Assembly (NCBI GenBank): GCA_028717105.1
Contig: JAQUOM010000012.1
Coordinates: forward strand, 1 to 24,841
DNA: 24,841 nt
Source of the DNA: Candidatus Omnitrophota bacterium
Lineage (GTDB): Bacteria > Omnitrophota > Gorgyraeia > Velamenicoccales > Velamenicoccaceae
Direction: 5' to 3'
Below the pieces are notes generated by a model. It saw nothing but the letters and a program-made list of their open reading frames with translations. It did no database searches and was not told the origin of the DNA. Below, piece after piece: positions 1-8,200 of the stretch. Each line of letters opens with the position of its first letter. Position 1 is the stretch's first letter. A program made the position numbers and the translations under genes.

Positions 1-96
1 ATAAATCCTGCGCCAGGCCCGAAAATGATAAGGCATGGTATCGGTGATGACACCGTCCATATCGAAAAGGACCGCCTTGACCTTGATGGTCTTCAT
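1..96 (-). CDS. HAD-superfamily hydrolase, beta-phosphoglucomutase-like (N-terminal fragment)
   Basis: Only the first 32 codons lie inside the window; the gene runs off the left edge. The reading starts MKTIKVKAVLFDMDGVITD and continues TMPYHFRAW. DMDGVITDT is HAD motif I: the first Asp is the nucleophile and the second the general acid/base. The following P-Y-H-F-R-A-W is typical of the start of the cap domain in the beta-phosphoglucomutase/phosphoglycolate phosphatase subgroup. No good Shine-Dalgarno precedes the ATG, and the gene sits 52 bp after pncA, so it may be read through in the pncA transcript. The substrate cannot be told from this fragment. Confidence 0.8.
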   Translation of the reverse strand, partial: MKTIKVKAVLFDMDGVITDTMPYHFRAWRRIY

Positions 97-148
97 CGGG
101 AATATCCGCGCCGAAGCGTTTGCGAAAACGGGAGGCCTAAAAACGGGA

Positions 149-787
149 TCAACGTTTCAAAGGAGAACTTTTTTTCTTTACGCGTGTTTTCCGGCCGGCC
201 GGAAACAAACCGTAAAAGGTCGTCATCTTGGCGCCGGCGGCCGCCATCTGACGGATCGCATCGTCGGAATCCTGCGGCTTCAGGTTCACGCCTTTTGCCG
301 CATCCAGAAGGACATGGGCTTTATAACCGTATTTCAACGCATCCAGGACGGAATGCTTAACACAATAATCCGTCGCCAGGCCGCCGACATAAAGCTCCGT
401 CACTCCGAAAATCTGCAGCAGATGATGCAGTTCCTTGTGATTCTGGTCGACCGCGTGGAACGCAGAATAGCTGTCTTTCTCAGGGTCCATCCCTTTTGAA
501 AGGATGATCGCCTCTTTCGGCAGTTTCAGCCCGGGATGAAAAACCGCGCCTTTTGTATCCCGGACACAATGCCGGGGCCAGACGCCGCCGTATGCCTTGA
601 AGTGCTTTGTTTTTTTCGGATGCCAATCGCGGGTAACGAATACCGGCAGTTGCCGCGCCGCAAAACTCCTGATATAGGCGTTGACGACGGGGAGGATTTT
701 ATCTCCGTCCTTGATCCCCAAGGCCCCGCCGGGAAAAAAGTCGATTTGCGGATCCGCGATCAAAAGGGCTTTCCCGAGTTTCATCAT
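149..787 (-). CDS. pncA: Nicotinamidase (PncA family)
   Basis: Cysteine hydrolase that deamidates nicotinamide to nicotinate for NAD salvage, in the cytoplasm. The isochorismatase-like fold is visible: Asp12 (IADPQIDFF), Lys98 (LSKGMD) and Cys142 (ATDYCVKHS) form the catalytic triad. Asp54, His56, His62 (TRDWHP....KH) and His73 (PRHCV) match the metal and active-site positions of PncA. At 212 aa it has the usual length. The start is taken at the first of two adjacent ATGs; it overlaps the TGA of the upstream cobalamin adenosyltransferase (ATGATGA), so the two are translationally coupled. The reading frame is open further upstream, but that part lies inside the adenosyltransferase gene and matches nothing in the family. 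The C-terminus is a short Lys/Arg-rich tail. Together with nadE at 19606 it gives the organism part of a nicotinamide recycling route. Confidence 0.9.
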   Translation of the reverse strand: MMKLGKALLIADPQIDFFPGGALGIKDGDKILPVVNAYIRSFAARQLPVFVTRDWHPKKTKHFKAYGGVWPRHCVRDTKGAVFHPGLKLPKEAIILSKGMDPEKDSYSAFHAVDQNHKELHHLLQIFGVTELYVGGLATDYCVKHSVLDALKYGYKAHVLLDAAKGVNLKPQDSDDAIRQMAAAGAKMTTFYGLFPAGRKTRVKKKSSPLKR

Positions 788-1299
788 TCTTCGCTCTTCC
801 TTGCCAACAGATACAAAAGGTCCGAGAGCCTGTTGAGATACACCAGAATATCCCTGTTCTTCAATTGCTTTTTTTTCAAAAGGCTGACGGCCCTGCGCTC
901 GGCACGGCGCGCGATCGTTCGCGCCACATCGAGGCAACTCGAAACCAGGCACTTGCCGGGGACAGAAAAACAGAAATTTTTCTTTCGCCGGCGCGCCTCG
1001 AGGTCCCCGATATAACCTTCAAGCCGCCGGACATCCGTCGCGCGCATCCGTACGCGTAATTTCGGAAGGTGCTTGGCGGCTGTGGCCGCTTCCGCACCGA
1101 TCGTCACGAGGTCTTTCTGCACACGGCCGATCCATAGGCGGCTCCCATCGTCTTTCAAGAGGCACTTGGCGACCCCCAGAAAAGAAGACAACTCGTCTAA
1201 AGCGCCGCACAACTCGACACGCGGATGGTCCTTGGGAACAACACCCCCAAAATAAAGAGATGTTTTTCCATGATCGCCCTTTTTTGTAACAATGCCCAT
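784..1299 (-). CDS. Cob(I)alamin adenosyltransferase, PduO type
   Basis: Transfers the 5'-deoxyadenosyl group of ATP to cob(I)alamin, giving adenosylcobalamin. The family signature is present in order: the N-terminal ATP-binding TKKGDHGKTSLYFGG, then VELCGALDELSSFLG, then the FSVPGKC segment followed by DVARTIARRAERRAV, and the C-terminal LNRLSDLLYLLAR. The start is set at the ATG giving MGIVTKKGD because AAGGA lies 8 nt before it; an ATG three codons upstream in the same frame overlaps that Shine-Dalgarno. Length is 171 aa, slightly short but complete. It is the first gene of a minus-strand operon with pncA and has a good sigma-70 type promoter (see 1354-1382). The 5' leader is only about 50 nt, too short for a cobalamin riboswitch. 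No B12-dependent mutase is visible nearby. Confidence 0.9.
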   Translation of the reverse strand: MGIVTKKGDHGKTSLYFGGVVPKDHPRVELCGALDELSSFLGVAKCLLKDDGSRLWIGRVQKDLVTIGAEAATAAKHLPKLRVRMRATDVRRLEGYIGDLEARRRKKNFCFSVPGKCLVSSCLDVARTIARRAERRAVSLLKKKQLKNRDILVYLNRLSDLLYLLARKSEE

Positions 1300-1353
1300 A
1301 CGTCTCATCCTTACACGTTGCAAATAAACAGGTTAAGTTTCATATCGACAAAT

Positions 1354-1382
1354 ATTATACCTCAACAAGACCCCCTTGAAAA
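1354..1382 (-). promoter_or_regulatory. Promoter of the adenosyltransferase-pncA operon
   Basis: On the minus strand a perfect -10 TATAAT (1354-1359) lies 17 bp from TTTTCA (1377-1382, 4 of 6 matches to TTGACA). The predicted start is near 1347, giving a leader of about 48 nt. Its -35 overlaps the -35 of the divergent pilZ promoter almost exactly. Confidence 0.6.
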
Positions 1383-1404
1383 CGCTTTCTTTATATGTTA
1401 CATT
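1376..1404 (+). promoter_or_regulatory. Promoter of the PilZ gene
   Basis: TTGAAA (1376-1381, 5 of 6) and TACATT (1399-1404, 4 of 6) are separated by exactly 17 bp. The predicted start is near 1411, about 48 nt before the GTG start of the PilZ gene. Confidence 0.55.
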
Positions 1405-1458
1405 TTTGCTAGCCACGGACCTCTTTACAAGGTTTCCCCCACACTCAAGGAGGTTGAC

Positions 1459-1848
1459 GTGGCTGATTTTTTCAACAGGATCCGGAACATGGAAAATACA
1501 GGCTCCGAACGGCGCAGATTCCGCAGGCTCAAGGCCAATTGTCCGGTCGAATACCGCTTTTTCAACGCCGACCGCTATCAGCAGAGCGTCACGTGCGACA
1601 TCGGTGAAGGCGGCGTCAGCTTCCTCGTTGACGGCCCCGTCAACATCGGGTCCCACATTTATTTTCACGCCAGGCTTAACAACAGGCCTCAAGGTTTCTA
1701 CGGCATTGCCCGCATCTGCTGGTCCGCACGCGAGCCTTATTCCGAAAGATACAGGGTTGGTATGGAATTTGTCGAAGCCGGCAGTATCTCCCGCGCAGAC
1801 GTCACCTCCTTCATCGAAGCGAACAAAGTCCCCTGCTACTCTTCTTAA
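1459..1848 (+). CDS. PilZ-domain protein
   Basis: Small cytoplasmic protein (129 aa) consisting of one PilZ domain, the usual c-di-GMP receptor module. The RxxxR element is RRRFRRLKANCPVEYRF (residues about 17-33). The second motif is DIGEGGVSFLVD, where the usual [D/N]xSxxG has Gly in place of Ser, so nucleotide binding is plausible but not certain. The rest follows the PilZ beta barrel, ending in RVGMEFVEA and a short helix. The start is a GTG: a full AAGGAGG (1447-1453) lies 5 nt upstream. A later ATG (1489) would lose the first ten residues and has no ribosome site. It is the only plus-strand gene, diverges from the adenosyltransferase and converges on gltD. With no effector domain it may act on motility, pili or exopolysaccharide; the target is unknown. 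Confidence 0.85.
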   Translation: MADFFNRIRNMENTGSERRRFRRLKANCPVEYRFFNADRYQQSVTCDIGEGGVSFLVDGPVNIGSHIYFHARLNNRPQGFYGIARICWSAREPYSERYRVGMEFVEAGSISRADVTSFIEANKVPCYSS

Positions 1849-1981
1849 GACAAGACGACGAGAAAAACCTGAAGTTTCACGGCGTGCCGGCTTGTCGTCC
1901 GGTCAGCTTGCCGACGGACGTGGCCGGCCTGTCTGCCTGACGTCTTGTGAGCTTGAAAGTTTGACGGATTGACGGCCGACG
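1849..1981. other. Convergent intergenic tract with degenerate internal repeats
   Basis: This 133-bp gap lies between the 3' ends of pilZ (+) and gltD (-). It has no convincing intrinsic terminator. It is built from recurring, imperfect words such as cggcttgtcg, cagcttgccgacgg, cctgacgtcttgtg, agcttgaaag, tttgacgg and attgacgg, giving a shuffled-repeat look unlike the flanking genes. I see no open frame with a recognisable product. Confidence 0.4.
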
Positions 1982-3394
1982 TTAAGGAAGGTTCGTTGCA
2001 CCCATGAGGAAGCGGTCGATCTCGCGGGCCGCGGCGCGGCCTTCGTAGATCGCCCACACGACGAGCGAAGCGCCGCGGCTGGCATCGCCGGCGGCGAAGA
2101 CTTTAGGCAGGGATGTCATAAAATTCTTATCGACGGAAATGTTCCCGCGCGAGGTCAACTGAAGACCCATATCCTTCACCAGCCCTTCGTGCACAGGATG
2201 AACGAATCCCATGGCAAGGATCACAAGCTGCGCTTTCAGTTCGAAATCCGTTCCGACGACCTCGTTGAGCCGATCATCCACCGTAACGCAATGAAGCTTG
2301 CCGACGCGGCCGTCTTCGGAAATAAATTTTTTTGTCGCAATACTCCACAATCTCCGGGCGCCTTCTTCGTGCGACGTAGATATCTTGAGGATCTTCGGAT
2401 AGGCCGGCCACGGCATATCCTTGGTGCGGCACTCCGGCGGTTGAGGCAGGAGTTCGATCTGCGTGACGCTCCTGGCGCCCTGCCTGTTGGCCGTACCTGC
2501 GCAGTCGGCGCCCGTGTCGCCGCCGCCGATCACGACGACATCCTTCCCCTGCGCCGTCATTCCCGGGTCCGGCGGGACGCCGGCACCTTCGACCGCCCTA
2601 TTGGCCCAGACCAGATAATCCATCGCCTGATAGATCCCCGGCAGCGCCCTGCCCTCAACGGATAAGTCGCGCGCCTGGCGGGCCCCCATCGTCAAACATA
2701 CCGCATCAAAATTCTCTAAAAACTCTTGCGAAACCAGGTCCTTGCCGACGCGGACGCCCGTCCTGATTCGAAGACCCTCCTCTGTCATCTGCCTGATCCT
2801 GCGATCGATGACCGACTTCTCCAATTTGAAATCAGGGATGCCGTAACGCAGAATACCCCCGCACTTTTCGTCAGCTTCAAAAAGCGTCACCTCGTGGCCC
2901 GCCCGCGTCAACTGCTGGGCGCAGGCCATGCCGGCCGGACCGGAACCGACGACAGCCACCCGCTTGCCGGTCTTACGCCTGGAAATAAAAGGTCTGATGG
3001 CACCCGCCTGAAAGCCCCATTCGACGAGAGAAACCTCATTCTGCCGCACGGTGACAGGATCATCATTAATGCCCAGCGTACAAGCATATTCGCATAAAGC
3101 CGGACAGACGCGGCCCGTAAACTCTGGAAAATTATTCGTAGAATGCAAAACCGCCAGGGCTTCTTTCCAGCGGCCGCGAAAAATCATATCATTCCAGTCC
3201 GGGATAACATTACCCATGGGACAGGCATCGTGACAAAACGGCACACCGCAATCCATGCAGCGGGACCCCTGCTCCCGGACCTCTTCCTCAGACAGCCTCA
3301 ACTCCACTTCCTTAAAATCCATGAGGCGTTCCTGCACGGGCCTGTAGCCGGCCATCTTGCGTTTCGTTTTTAAAAAACCTTTTGCATCGCCCAT
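1982..3394 (-). CDS. gltD: Glutamate synthase (NADPH) small subunit
   Basis: Supplies electrons from NAD(P)H to GltB for glutamate synthesis from glutamine and 2-oxoglutarate. Length is 470 aa, normal for GltD. The N-terminal [4Fe-4S] ligands are Cys46, Cys49, Cys54 and Cys58 (CMDCGVPFCHDACP), followed by Cys97, Cys101 and Cys105 (CPALCEYAC). The FAD-binding GSGPAG is at 150-155 and the second dinucleotide fold VIGGGDTGADCAG near residue 290. The C-terminal FAGDASRG-type segment is AAGDASRGASLVVWAIYEGR. The ATG is preceded by GAGGG at 8 nt. It follows gltB after a 162-bp spacer rich in hairpins (see 3395-3556), which is long for a GltBD pair and suggests separate control of subunit dose. Confidence 0.97.
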   Translation of the reverse strand: MGDAKGFLKTKRKMAGYRPVQERLMDFKEVELRLSEEEVREQGSRCMDCGVPFCHDACPMGNVIPDWNDMIFRGRWKEALAVLHSTNNFPEFTGRVCPALCEYACTLGINDDPVTVRQNEVSLVEWGFQAGAIRPFISRRKTGKRVAVVGSGPAGMACAQQLTRAGHEVTLFEADEKCGGILRYGIPDFKLEKSVIDRRIRQMTEEGLRIRTGVRVGKDLVSQEFLENFDAVCLTMGARQARDLSVEGRALPGIYQAMDYLVWANRAVEGAGVPPDPGMTAQGKDVVVIGGGDTGADCAGTANRQGARSVTQIELLPQPPECRTKDMPWPAYPKILKISTSHEEGARRLWSIATKKFISEDGRVGKLHCVTVDDRLNEVVGTDFELKAQLVILAMGFVHPVHEGLVKDMGLQLTSRGNISVDKNFMTSLPKVFAAGDASRGASLVVWAIYEGRAAAREIDRFLMGATNLP

Positions 3395-3556
3395 GAAATT
3401 TTCCCTCTACGCACTATCTTAAAATTTCACCCCGAGCTTCCCTCTTGTGTTTGCTGAAGCGAGGGGTCTTTCTTGATTGATCTTTTCGGATACATTCGCG
3501 AAAATTCGCGTTTGTATCCTTATCCTGAATAACAGGATTTGGGGCCATTCGCGTCT
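3395..3556 (-). promoter_or_regulatory. Highly structured gltB-gltD spacer (three hairpins)
   Basis: In transcription order: hairpin 1 (3538-3522) has a perfect 6-bp stem ATCCTG/CAGGAT and a 5-nt loop. Hairpin 2 (3519-3488) is a 32-nt near-perfect dyad, GGATACA, AA, CGCGAA, TT, TTCGCG, AA, TGTATCC. Hairpin 3 (3467-3429) pairs ACCCC and GCTTC with GAAGC and GGGGT around a 2x2 internal loop and a 15-nt loop. Hairpin 3 ends 35 nt before the gltD ATG. None is followed by a U-run, so these are not plain terminators. They may stabilise mRNA ends, bind a protein or set the GltB:GltD ratio. Confidence 0.6.
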
Positions 3557-6500
3557 TTATCCGTCCGAAACTTCCGCCTCCTGCGCCCGGAGGCGCTCCG
3601 CCTCAGGTATCTCCGTGGCCAGCTTATACTCCAGGGGGATGACCCTCACGAATTTTTTAAGCTCCTGGGCCCAATTGTCGAGGATATTCAGGGCAACGAC
3701 GCTTTCCGTATATTGCACGTGCTTTTCAAGAAGCCCCCGGACCATCGCCACGTCCTCCTTGCGGACGACCGGCTCTAAATCCACCATGCCAAGATTACAG
3801 CGGCTCCTGAAATCACCGTCCTTGTCGTACACATAAGCGATCCCGCCGCTCATGCCGGCGGCAAAATTCCTGCCCGTGCGGCCGATGACCGCCACGCGGC
3901 CGCCTGTCATATATTCACAGCCGTGGTCGCCAACGCCTTCGACAACGGCATACGCACCGGAATTGCGCACACAGAAACGTTCGCCGGCAACGCCTCGGAT
4001 AAAAACTTCTCCCTGGGTCGCACCATACAACAGGGTATTGCCGGCAATAACATTCTCCTGCGGCCTGAACGCCGCGTTGCGCGGCGGGACAACGACGATC
4101 CTGGCCCCCGATAACCCCTTGCCGAGATAATCGTTGGCGTCGCCCTCGAGATAAAAACTCATCCCCGGGGCGCCGAACGCGCCGAAGCTTTGTCCCGCCG
4201 ACCCCTTAAAAAAGATCTGGATCGTATCGGCAGGAAGGCCCTTTTCGCCGTAACGCCTGGAGATCTCACCCGACAACATTGCGCCGACAGTACGATTCGT
4301 ATTCCTGATCTCCGTCTCGATGCGGACATGCTTCTTTTCCTCAAGGGCCGGCCGGACAAGATCGATCAGCTTCAAATCCATGGCTTTGTCCAAGCCGAAA
4401 TCCTGCGGCTGGACGCAGCGCACAGCCCTCCCCTCATTTCCTTGGGGCTTAAAAAGAATATTGGAAAAATCAACGCCCCGAGATTTCCAGTGGCGGATCG
4501 CGTCGTCGGCCTCGAGCAGATCCACGCGGCCAATCGCTTCATCGAGGCTCCTGAAACCCAGACGGGCAAGGATCTCGCGCACCTCCCGGGCAAGAAAAGT
4601 AAAATACGTAACCAGATGTTCCGGCGTGCCGCGGAAACGGCAGCGCAGGGCCGGATCCTGGGTCGCGACGCCGACGGAACAGGTATTCATATGGCAGTGC
4701 CTGAGCATGACGCAGCCAAGAACGACCAGGGCGCAGGTCGCAAAACCGAATTCCTCGGCGCCCAGCATCGCGGCCACGACGACATCTTTTCCCGTACGCA
4801 TCTGGCCGTCGGTCTGCAGGCGCACGCGGCCGCGCAGGTCGTTCATGACCAGGACCTGGTGCGCCTCCGATAATCCCAGCTCCCAGGGAAGCCCGGCGTG
4901 TTTGATGGACGACAAAGGTGAGGCGCCGGTGCCGCCGTCATAGCCGGAGATCAGGATCATCTCCGCGTGGCCCTTGGCCACGCCGGCGGCGATCGTGCCG
5001 ACGCCGATCTCGGAGACAAGCTTGACGCTGATGCGCGCGCGCGGATTGGCGTTCTTCAAATCAAAAATAAGCTGCGCCAGATCCTCGATCGAATAGATAT
5101 CATGGTGCGGAGGCGGCGAGATGAGCGTCACGCCGGGCGTCGAATGACGGATCTTGGCGACAATCACGTCTACCTTGTGGCCGGGCAGCTGGCCCCCTTC
5201 GCCCGGCTTGGCCCCCTGGGCCATCTTGATCTGAAGCTCGTCGGCGTTGAGAAGATAATGGCTGTTGACGCCAAAACGCCCGGAAGCGACCTGCTTGACC
5301 CGGCTGCGCCTGGAATCTCCGTTCGCCATCGGGACATAACGCGCCGGGTCTTCTCCGCCTTCGCCCGAATTGGACATCGCCCCGAGCCTGTTCATGGCGA
5401 TCGCCATGGACTCATGGGCCTCTTTGGAAATGGAACCGAAAGACATGGCGCCTGTTGCAAAACGCTTCACAATGGCGCCGACCGGTTCGACTTCATCTAA
5501 TGGGACAGGCGTCCCGGACTGCTTGAATTTCAAAAGACTCCGCAAGGTCGTCAGGTGGCCCGCCTGATCGTCGATCATCCCGGTAAATTCCTTGAACCGT
5601 TCATAATCCTGGCCGCGCACGGCCTCCTGGAGCGCGGAAATCGTAGCCGGGTTCCAGAGATGGTATTCACCGTCCTTGCGGTACTGATACCAGCCTCCGG
5701 CGGGCAGGGCGAGCGGCTGGGCCTCGCGTTCCGGATAGGCCCTTTGATGCACGATCAGAATTTCTTTCTGCAAGGTTTCCAAGTCGATGCCGCCGATGCG
5801 CGATACCGTCCCGGTAAAAAATTTATCGATGACCGGACGGGCCAGGCCGAGGGCCTCGAAGATCTGGGCGCCGCAATAGCTTTGCAAGGTCGAGATACCC
5901 ATCTTGGAAAATATCTTCAAGAGCCCTTTGCCGACCGCCTTAACGTAATTCTTGAGGATATCCTCCTCTCCCAATCCGGACAAAACCGGTTCCCCCTGGC
6001 GCTTGCAATCCAACAGGACTTCGTACGCGAGGTACGGATTGACGGCATTGGCGCCATAACCCAAAAGAAGCGCAAAGTGCATGACCTCCCGCGCATCTCC
6101 TGTCTCGACGATCAGGCTCGCCTGCATACGGGTCGTCTGGCGCAGCAGATGATGATGGACAGCCGCAACGGCCAACAGCGACGGGATGGCCGCCATAGAC
6201 TCACCGGCCCCCCTGTCGCTTAAGATGATCAGGTTTACGCCGTCCTCAATACACGCAGAGGCCTCCTGACAGAGACGCTCCAGCGCCATAGACAGGGAAC
6301 CCGAAGAAATTCTAAAGAGCAGGGACAATGTCCTGGCCCGGAATCCTTCCTTTTTGATATGACGCAGCTTCTCAAGCTCTTCATCGCTCAAAACGGGCTG
6401 ATGATACCGGATGAGGCCGCAGTGCGCAGGGGTCTCAGCCAACAGATTACGCTGACGGCCGAGAAAACCATCCAGGCTCATGACGACCCCCTCCCGGATA

Positions 6501-8104
6501 GAATCAATAGGGGGATTGGTCACCTGGGCAAAAAGCTGTTTAAAATATGTATACAGGGGCTGTGGGTGGTTGGAAAGGACGGCCAGCGGCATATCCGACC
6601 CCATGGAACCCGTCGGCTCCTGGCCGGTCTGCGCCATGGGGACCAGAAGGATCTTGATATCCTCCTTCGTATATCCGAACGCCATCTCCTGACGGAGCAG
6701 CTCGCCGGGAGGCAGCGCCTCGTGTCCGGCCGCCGCAGGCAGGTCCGCAAGTTGCACAAGGTTATCCTTGACCCATGCGCCGTAGGGCCGGGCCGCGCAA
6801 ATCTTTCGCTTGATCTCATCGTCATCCAGGATACGTCCTTGGGCAGGATCGACCATAAACATCTTGCCCGGCTGCAGACGGCCCTTAAAAACGATCTGGT
6901 TCTGGGGGATATCCAGAACGCCGACCTCCGACGCCATAATGACCAAATCGCCCGTCGTCACCCAGTAACGCGCCGGACGCAGGCCGTTCCTGTCCAGGAT
7001 GGCGCCGACGGCTGTCCCGTCGGAGAATGCGACGGCTGCCGGCCCGTCCCAAGGCTCCATCAGCGCCGCATGATACTCATAAAATTGCCGCCTCTCATCT
7101 TCCAGGAGCTTGTTATTTTCCCACGCCTCCGGGATCAGCATCATCATGACATGCTCGAGGCTTCGGCCGCTCAAGAGCAAAAATTCAACGACATTATCCA
7201 GGGTCGCAGAATCCGACCCGCCGGGAACGATGACAGGAAAAATCTTCTTTATATCCTCGCCGAACAACTCCGAGGCCAGCGACGCCCGCCGCGCCGTCAT
7301 CCAGTTGATATTGCCTCGCAGGGTGTTGATCTCGCCGTTATGGGCCAGATACCGGAACGGCTGGCTTAAGTCCCACGTCGGGAATGTATTCGTCGAATAG
7401 CGGGAATGGACGAGCGCGAGCCCGGAGGCGACGCGTTCATCCTTCAGGTCGGGATAAAAATCACCCAGCTGCTCGGACATGAGGAGCCCCTTATAGATCA
7501 GGGTCCGTGAAGACAAACTCAAGACATAAAACGATCTCTTATCGGGCAGGCCTGAGGCGCCGACTTCTTTCTCGATCAGGCGGCGCGCGACATAAAGCCT
7601 GCGCTCAAAAGCCGCTGTGTCGGGAATGCCTGCCGGCCGCCGGATAAAAAGCTGTTTGACGAGAGGCGCAACGTCCCTGGCCGTATGCCCGATCCCCGTA
7701 TCATCGGCCGGCACGTCGCGCCAGGCAAAGATCTCCAGGCCGCATTCCCGCATCGTCTTTTCAATAACAGAAACGCAGAAGGTCCGGGATTCTTCTCTTT
7801 TGGGGATGAACAACATCCCGACGGCATAGGAACCGCGCTCCGGCAGCCTCTCCCCTCTATCTTTCAGCACGGCCCTGAAAAATGCGTCAGGCAGCTGGAT
7901 AAGAATGCCTGCGCCGTCGCCTGTTTTCGGATCAGCCCCCTGGGCGCCGCGGTGGCTTAAATTATTCAGGACCGTCAAGCCATGAGCAACGATCTGATGG
8001 GATTTTTCGCCTTTCATATGGGCGACAAAACCTACCCCGCAGCTATCATGCTCGAAAGCCGGGTCATAAAGCCCTTGTTGCGGCGGCAAGCCTGTATGTT
8101 TCAT
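3557..8104 (-). CDS. gltB: Glutamate synthase (NADPH/ferredoxin type) large subunit
   Basis: Makes two glutamates from glutamine and 2-oxoglutarate, with GltD. The protein is 1515 aa, the normal size. The start is the ATG giving MKHTGLPPQQG, with GAGGG 7 nt upstream. It is followed by a 21-residue propeptide, and Cys22 (DSCGVGF) becomes the N-terminal nucleophile of the type II glutamine amidotransferase domain (to about 430; RYSTNT.FPTW and AHNGEINT are visible). A central domain follows. The FMN domain begins near 860 (GAMSFGSISKEAH, SNSGEGGEDP, QGAKPGEGGQLPG). The 3Fe-4S ligands Cys1131, Cys1137 and Cys1142 lie in CVMLRHCHMNTC. A GXGXG domain fills about 1290-1490 (GSAGQSFGAFG). All key residues are present. 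Upstream lie a strong promoter and an attenuator-like leader (8105-8323), so expression is probably set by termination control. Confidence 0.97.
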   Translation of the reverse strand: MKHTGLPPQQGLYDPAFEHDSCGVGFVAHMKGEKSHQIVAHGLTVLNNLSHRGAQGADPKTGDGAGILIQLPDAFFRAVLKDRGERLPERGSYAVGMLFIPKREESRTFCVSVIEKTMRECGLEIFAWRDVPADDTGIGHTARDVAPLVKQLFIRRPAGIPDTAAFERRLYVARRLIEKEVGASGLPDKRSFYVLSLSSRTLIYKGLLMSEQLGDFYPDLKDERVASGLALVHSRYSTNTFPTWDLSQPFRYLAHNGEINTLRGNINWMTARRASLASELFGEDIKKIFPVIVPGGSDSATLDNVVEFLLLSGRSLEHVMMMLIPEAWENNKLLEDERRQFYEYHAALMEPWDGPAAVAFSDGTAVGAILDRNGLRPARYWVTTGDLVIMASEVGVLDIPQNQIVFKGRLQPGKMFMVDPAQGRILDDDEIKRKICAARPYGAWVKDNLVQLADLPAAAGHEALPPGELLRQEMAFGYTKEDIKILLVPMAQTGQEPTGSMGSDMPLAVLSNHPQPLYTYFKQLFAQVTNPPIDSIREGVVMSLDGFLGRQRNLLAETPAHCGLIRYHQPVLSDEELEKLRHIKKEGFRARTLSLLFRISSGSLSMALERLCQEASACIEDGVNLIILSDRGAGESMAAIPSLLAVAAVHHHLLRQTTRMQASLIVETGDAREVMHFALLLGYGANAVNPYLAYEVLLDCKRQGEPVLSGLGEEDILKNYVKAVGKGLLKIFSKMGISTLQSYCGAQIFEALGLARPVIDKFFTGTVSRIGGIDLETLQKEILIVHQRAYPEREAQPLALPAGGWYQYRKDGEYHLWNPATISALQEAVRGQDYERFKEFTGMIDDQAGHLTTLRSLLKFKQSGTPVPLDEVEPVGAIVKRFATGAMSFGSISKEAHESMAIAMNRLGAMSNSGEGGEDPARYVPMANGDSRRSRVKQVASGRFGVNSHYLLNADELQIKMAQGAKPGEGGQLPGHKVDVIVAKIRHSTPGVTLISPPPHHDIYSIEDLAQLIFDLKNANPRARISVKLVSEIGVGTIAAGVAKGHAEMILISGYDGGTGASPLSSIKHAGLPWELGLSEAHQVLVMNDLRGRVRLQTDGQMRTGKDVVVAAMLGAEEFGFATCALVVLGCVMLRHCHMNTCSVGVATQDPALRCRFRGTPEHLVTYFTFLAREVREILARLGFRSLDEAIGRVDLLEADDAIRHWKSRGVDFSNILFKPQGNEGRAVRCVQPQDFGLDKAMDLKLIDLVRPALEEKKHVRIETEIRNTNRTVGAMLSGEISRRYGEKGLPADTIQIFFKGSAGQSFGAFGAPGMSFYLEGDANDYLGKGLSGARIVVVPPRNAAFRPQENVIAGNTLLYGATQGEVFIRGVAGERFCVRNSGAYAVVEGVGDHGCEYMTGGRVAVIGRTGRNFAAGMSGGIAYVYDKDGDFRSRCNLGMVDLEPVVRKEDVAMVRGLLEKHVQYTESVVALNILDNWAQELKKFVRVIPLEYKLATEIPEAERLRAQEAEVSDG

Positions 8105-8159
8105 ATGACTTCCCTCTGGAACCATGCCATGATCCACCCGTTCCTATTGCCTTTGCGGG

Positions 8160-8200
8160 TAAAAACAAAAAAAGACGTCCTCACACTACTGGACGTCTTT
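8160..8200 (-). terminator. Intrinsic terminator inside the gltB leader (attenuator)
   Basis: On the minus strand AAAGACGTCC (8200-8191) and GGACGTCTTT (8180-8171) form a perfect 10-bp stem with a 10-nt loop. TTTTGTTTTT follows directly. It sits about 57 nt upstream of the gltB start codon and downstream of the gltB promoter, so it must be bypassed for gltB expression. Its 5' arm is shared with the competing hexaloop hairpin at 8191-8204. Confidence 0.85.

Noticed and set aside
788..952. Open N-terminal extension of the nicotinamidase reading frame.
   Set aside because: It overlaps the adenosyltransferase gene, has no family similarity, and the ATGATGA overlap gives a better start.
1300..1347. 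Cobalamin riboswitch before the adenosyltransferase.
   Set aside because: The predicted leader is only about 48 nt, far too short, and no B12-box-like structure is visible.
3563..3600. CGCCTCC...GGAGGCG hairpin at the 3' end of gltB.
   Set aside because: It is inside a coding stretch rich in Glu, Ala and Arg codons; the stem is a likely by-product of codon repetition.
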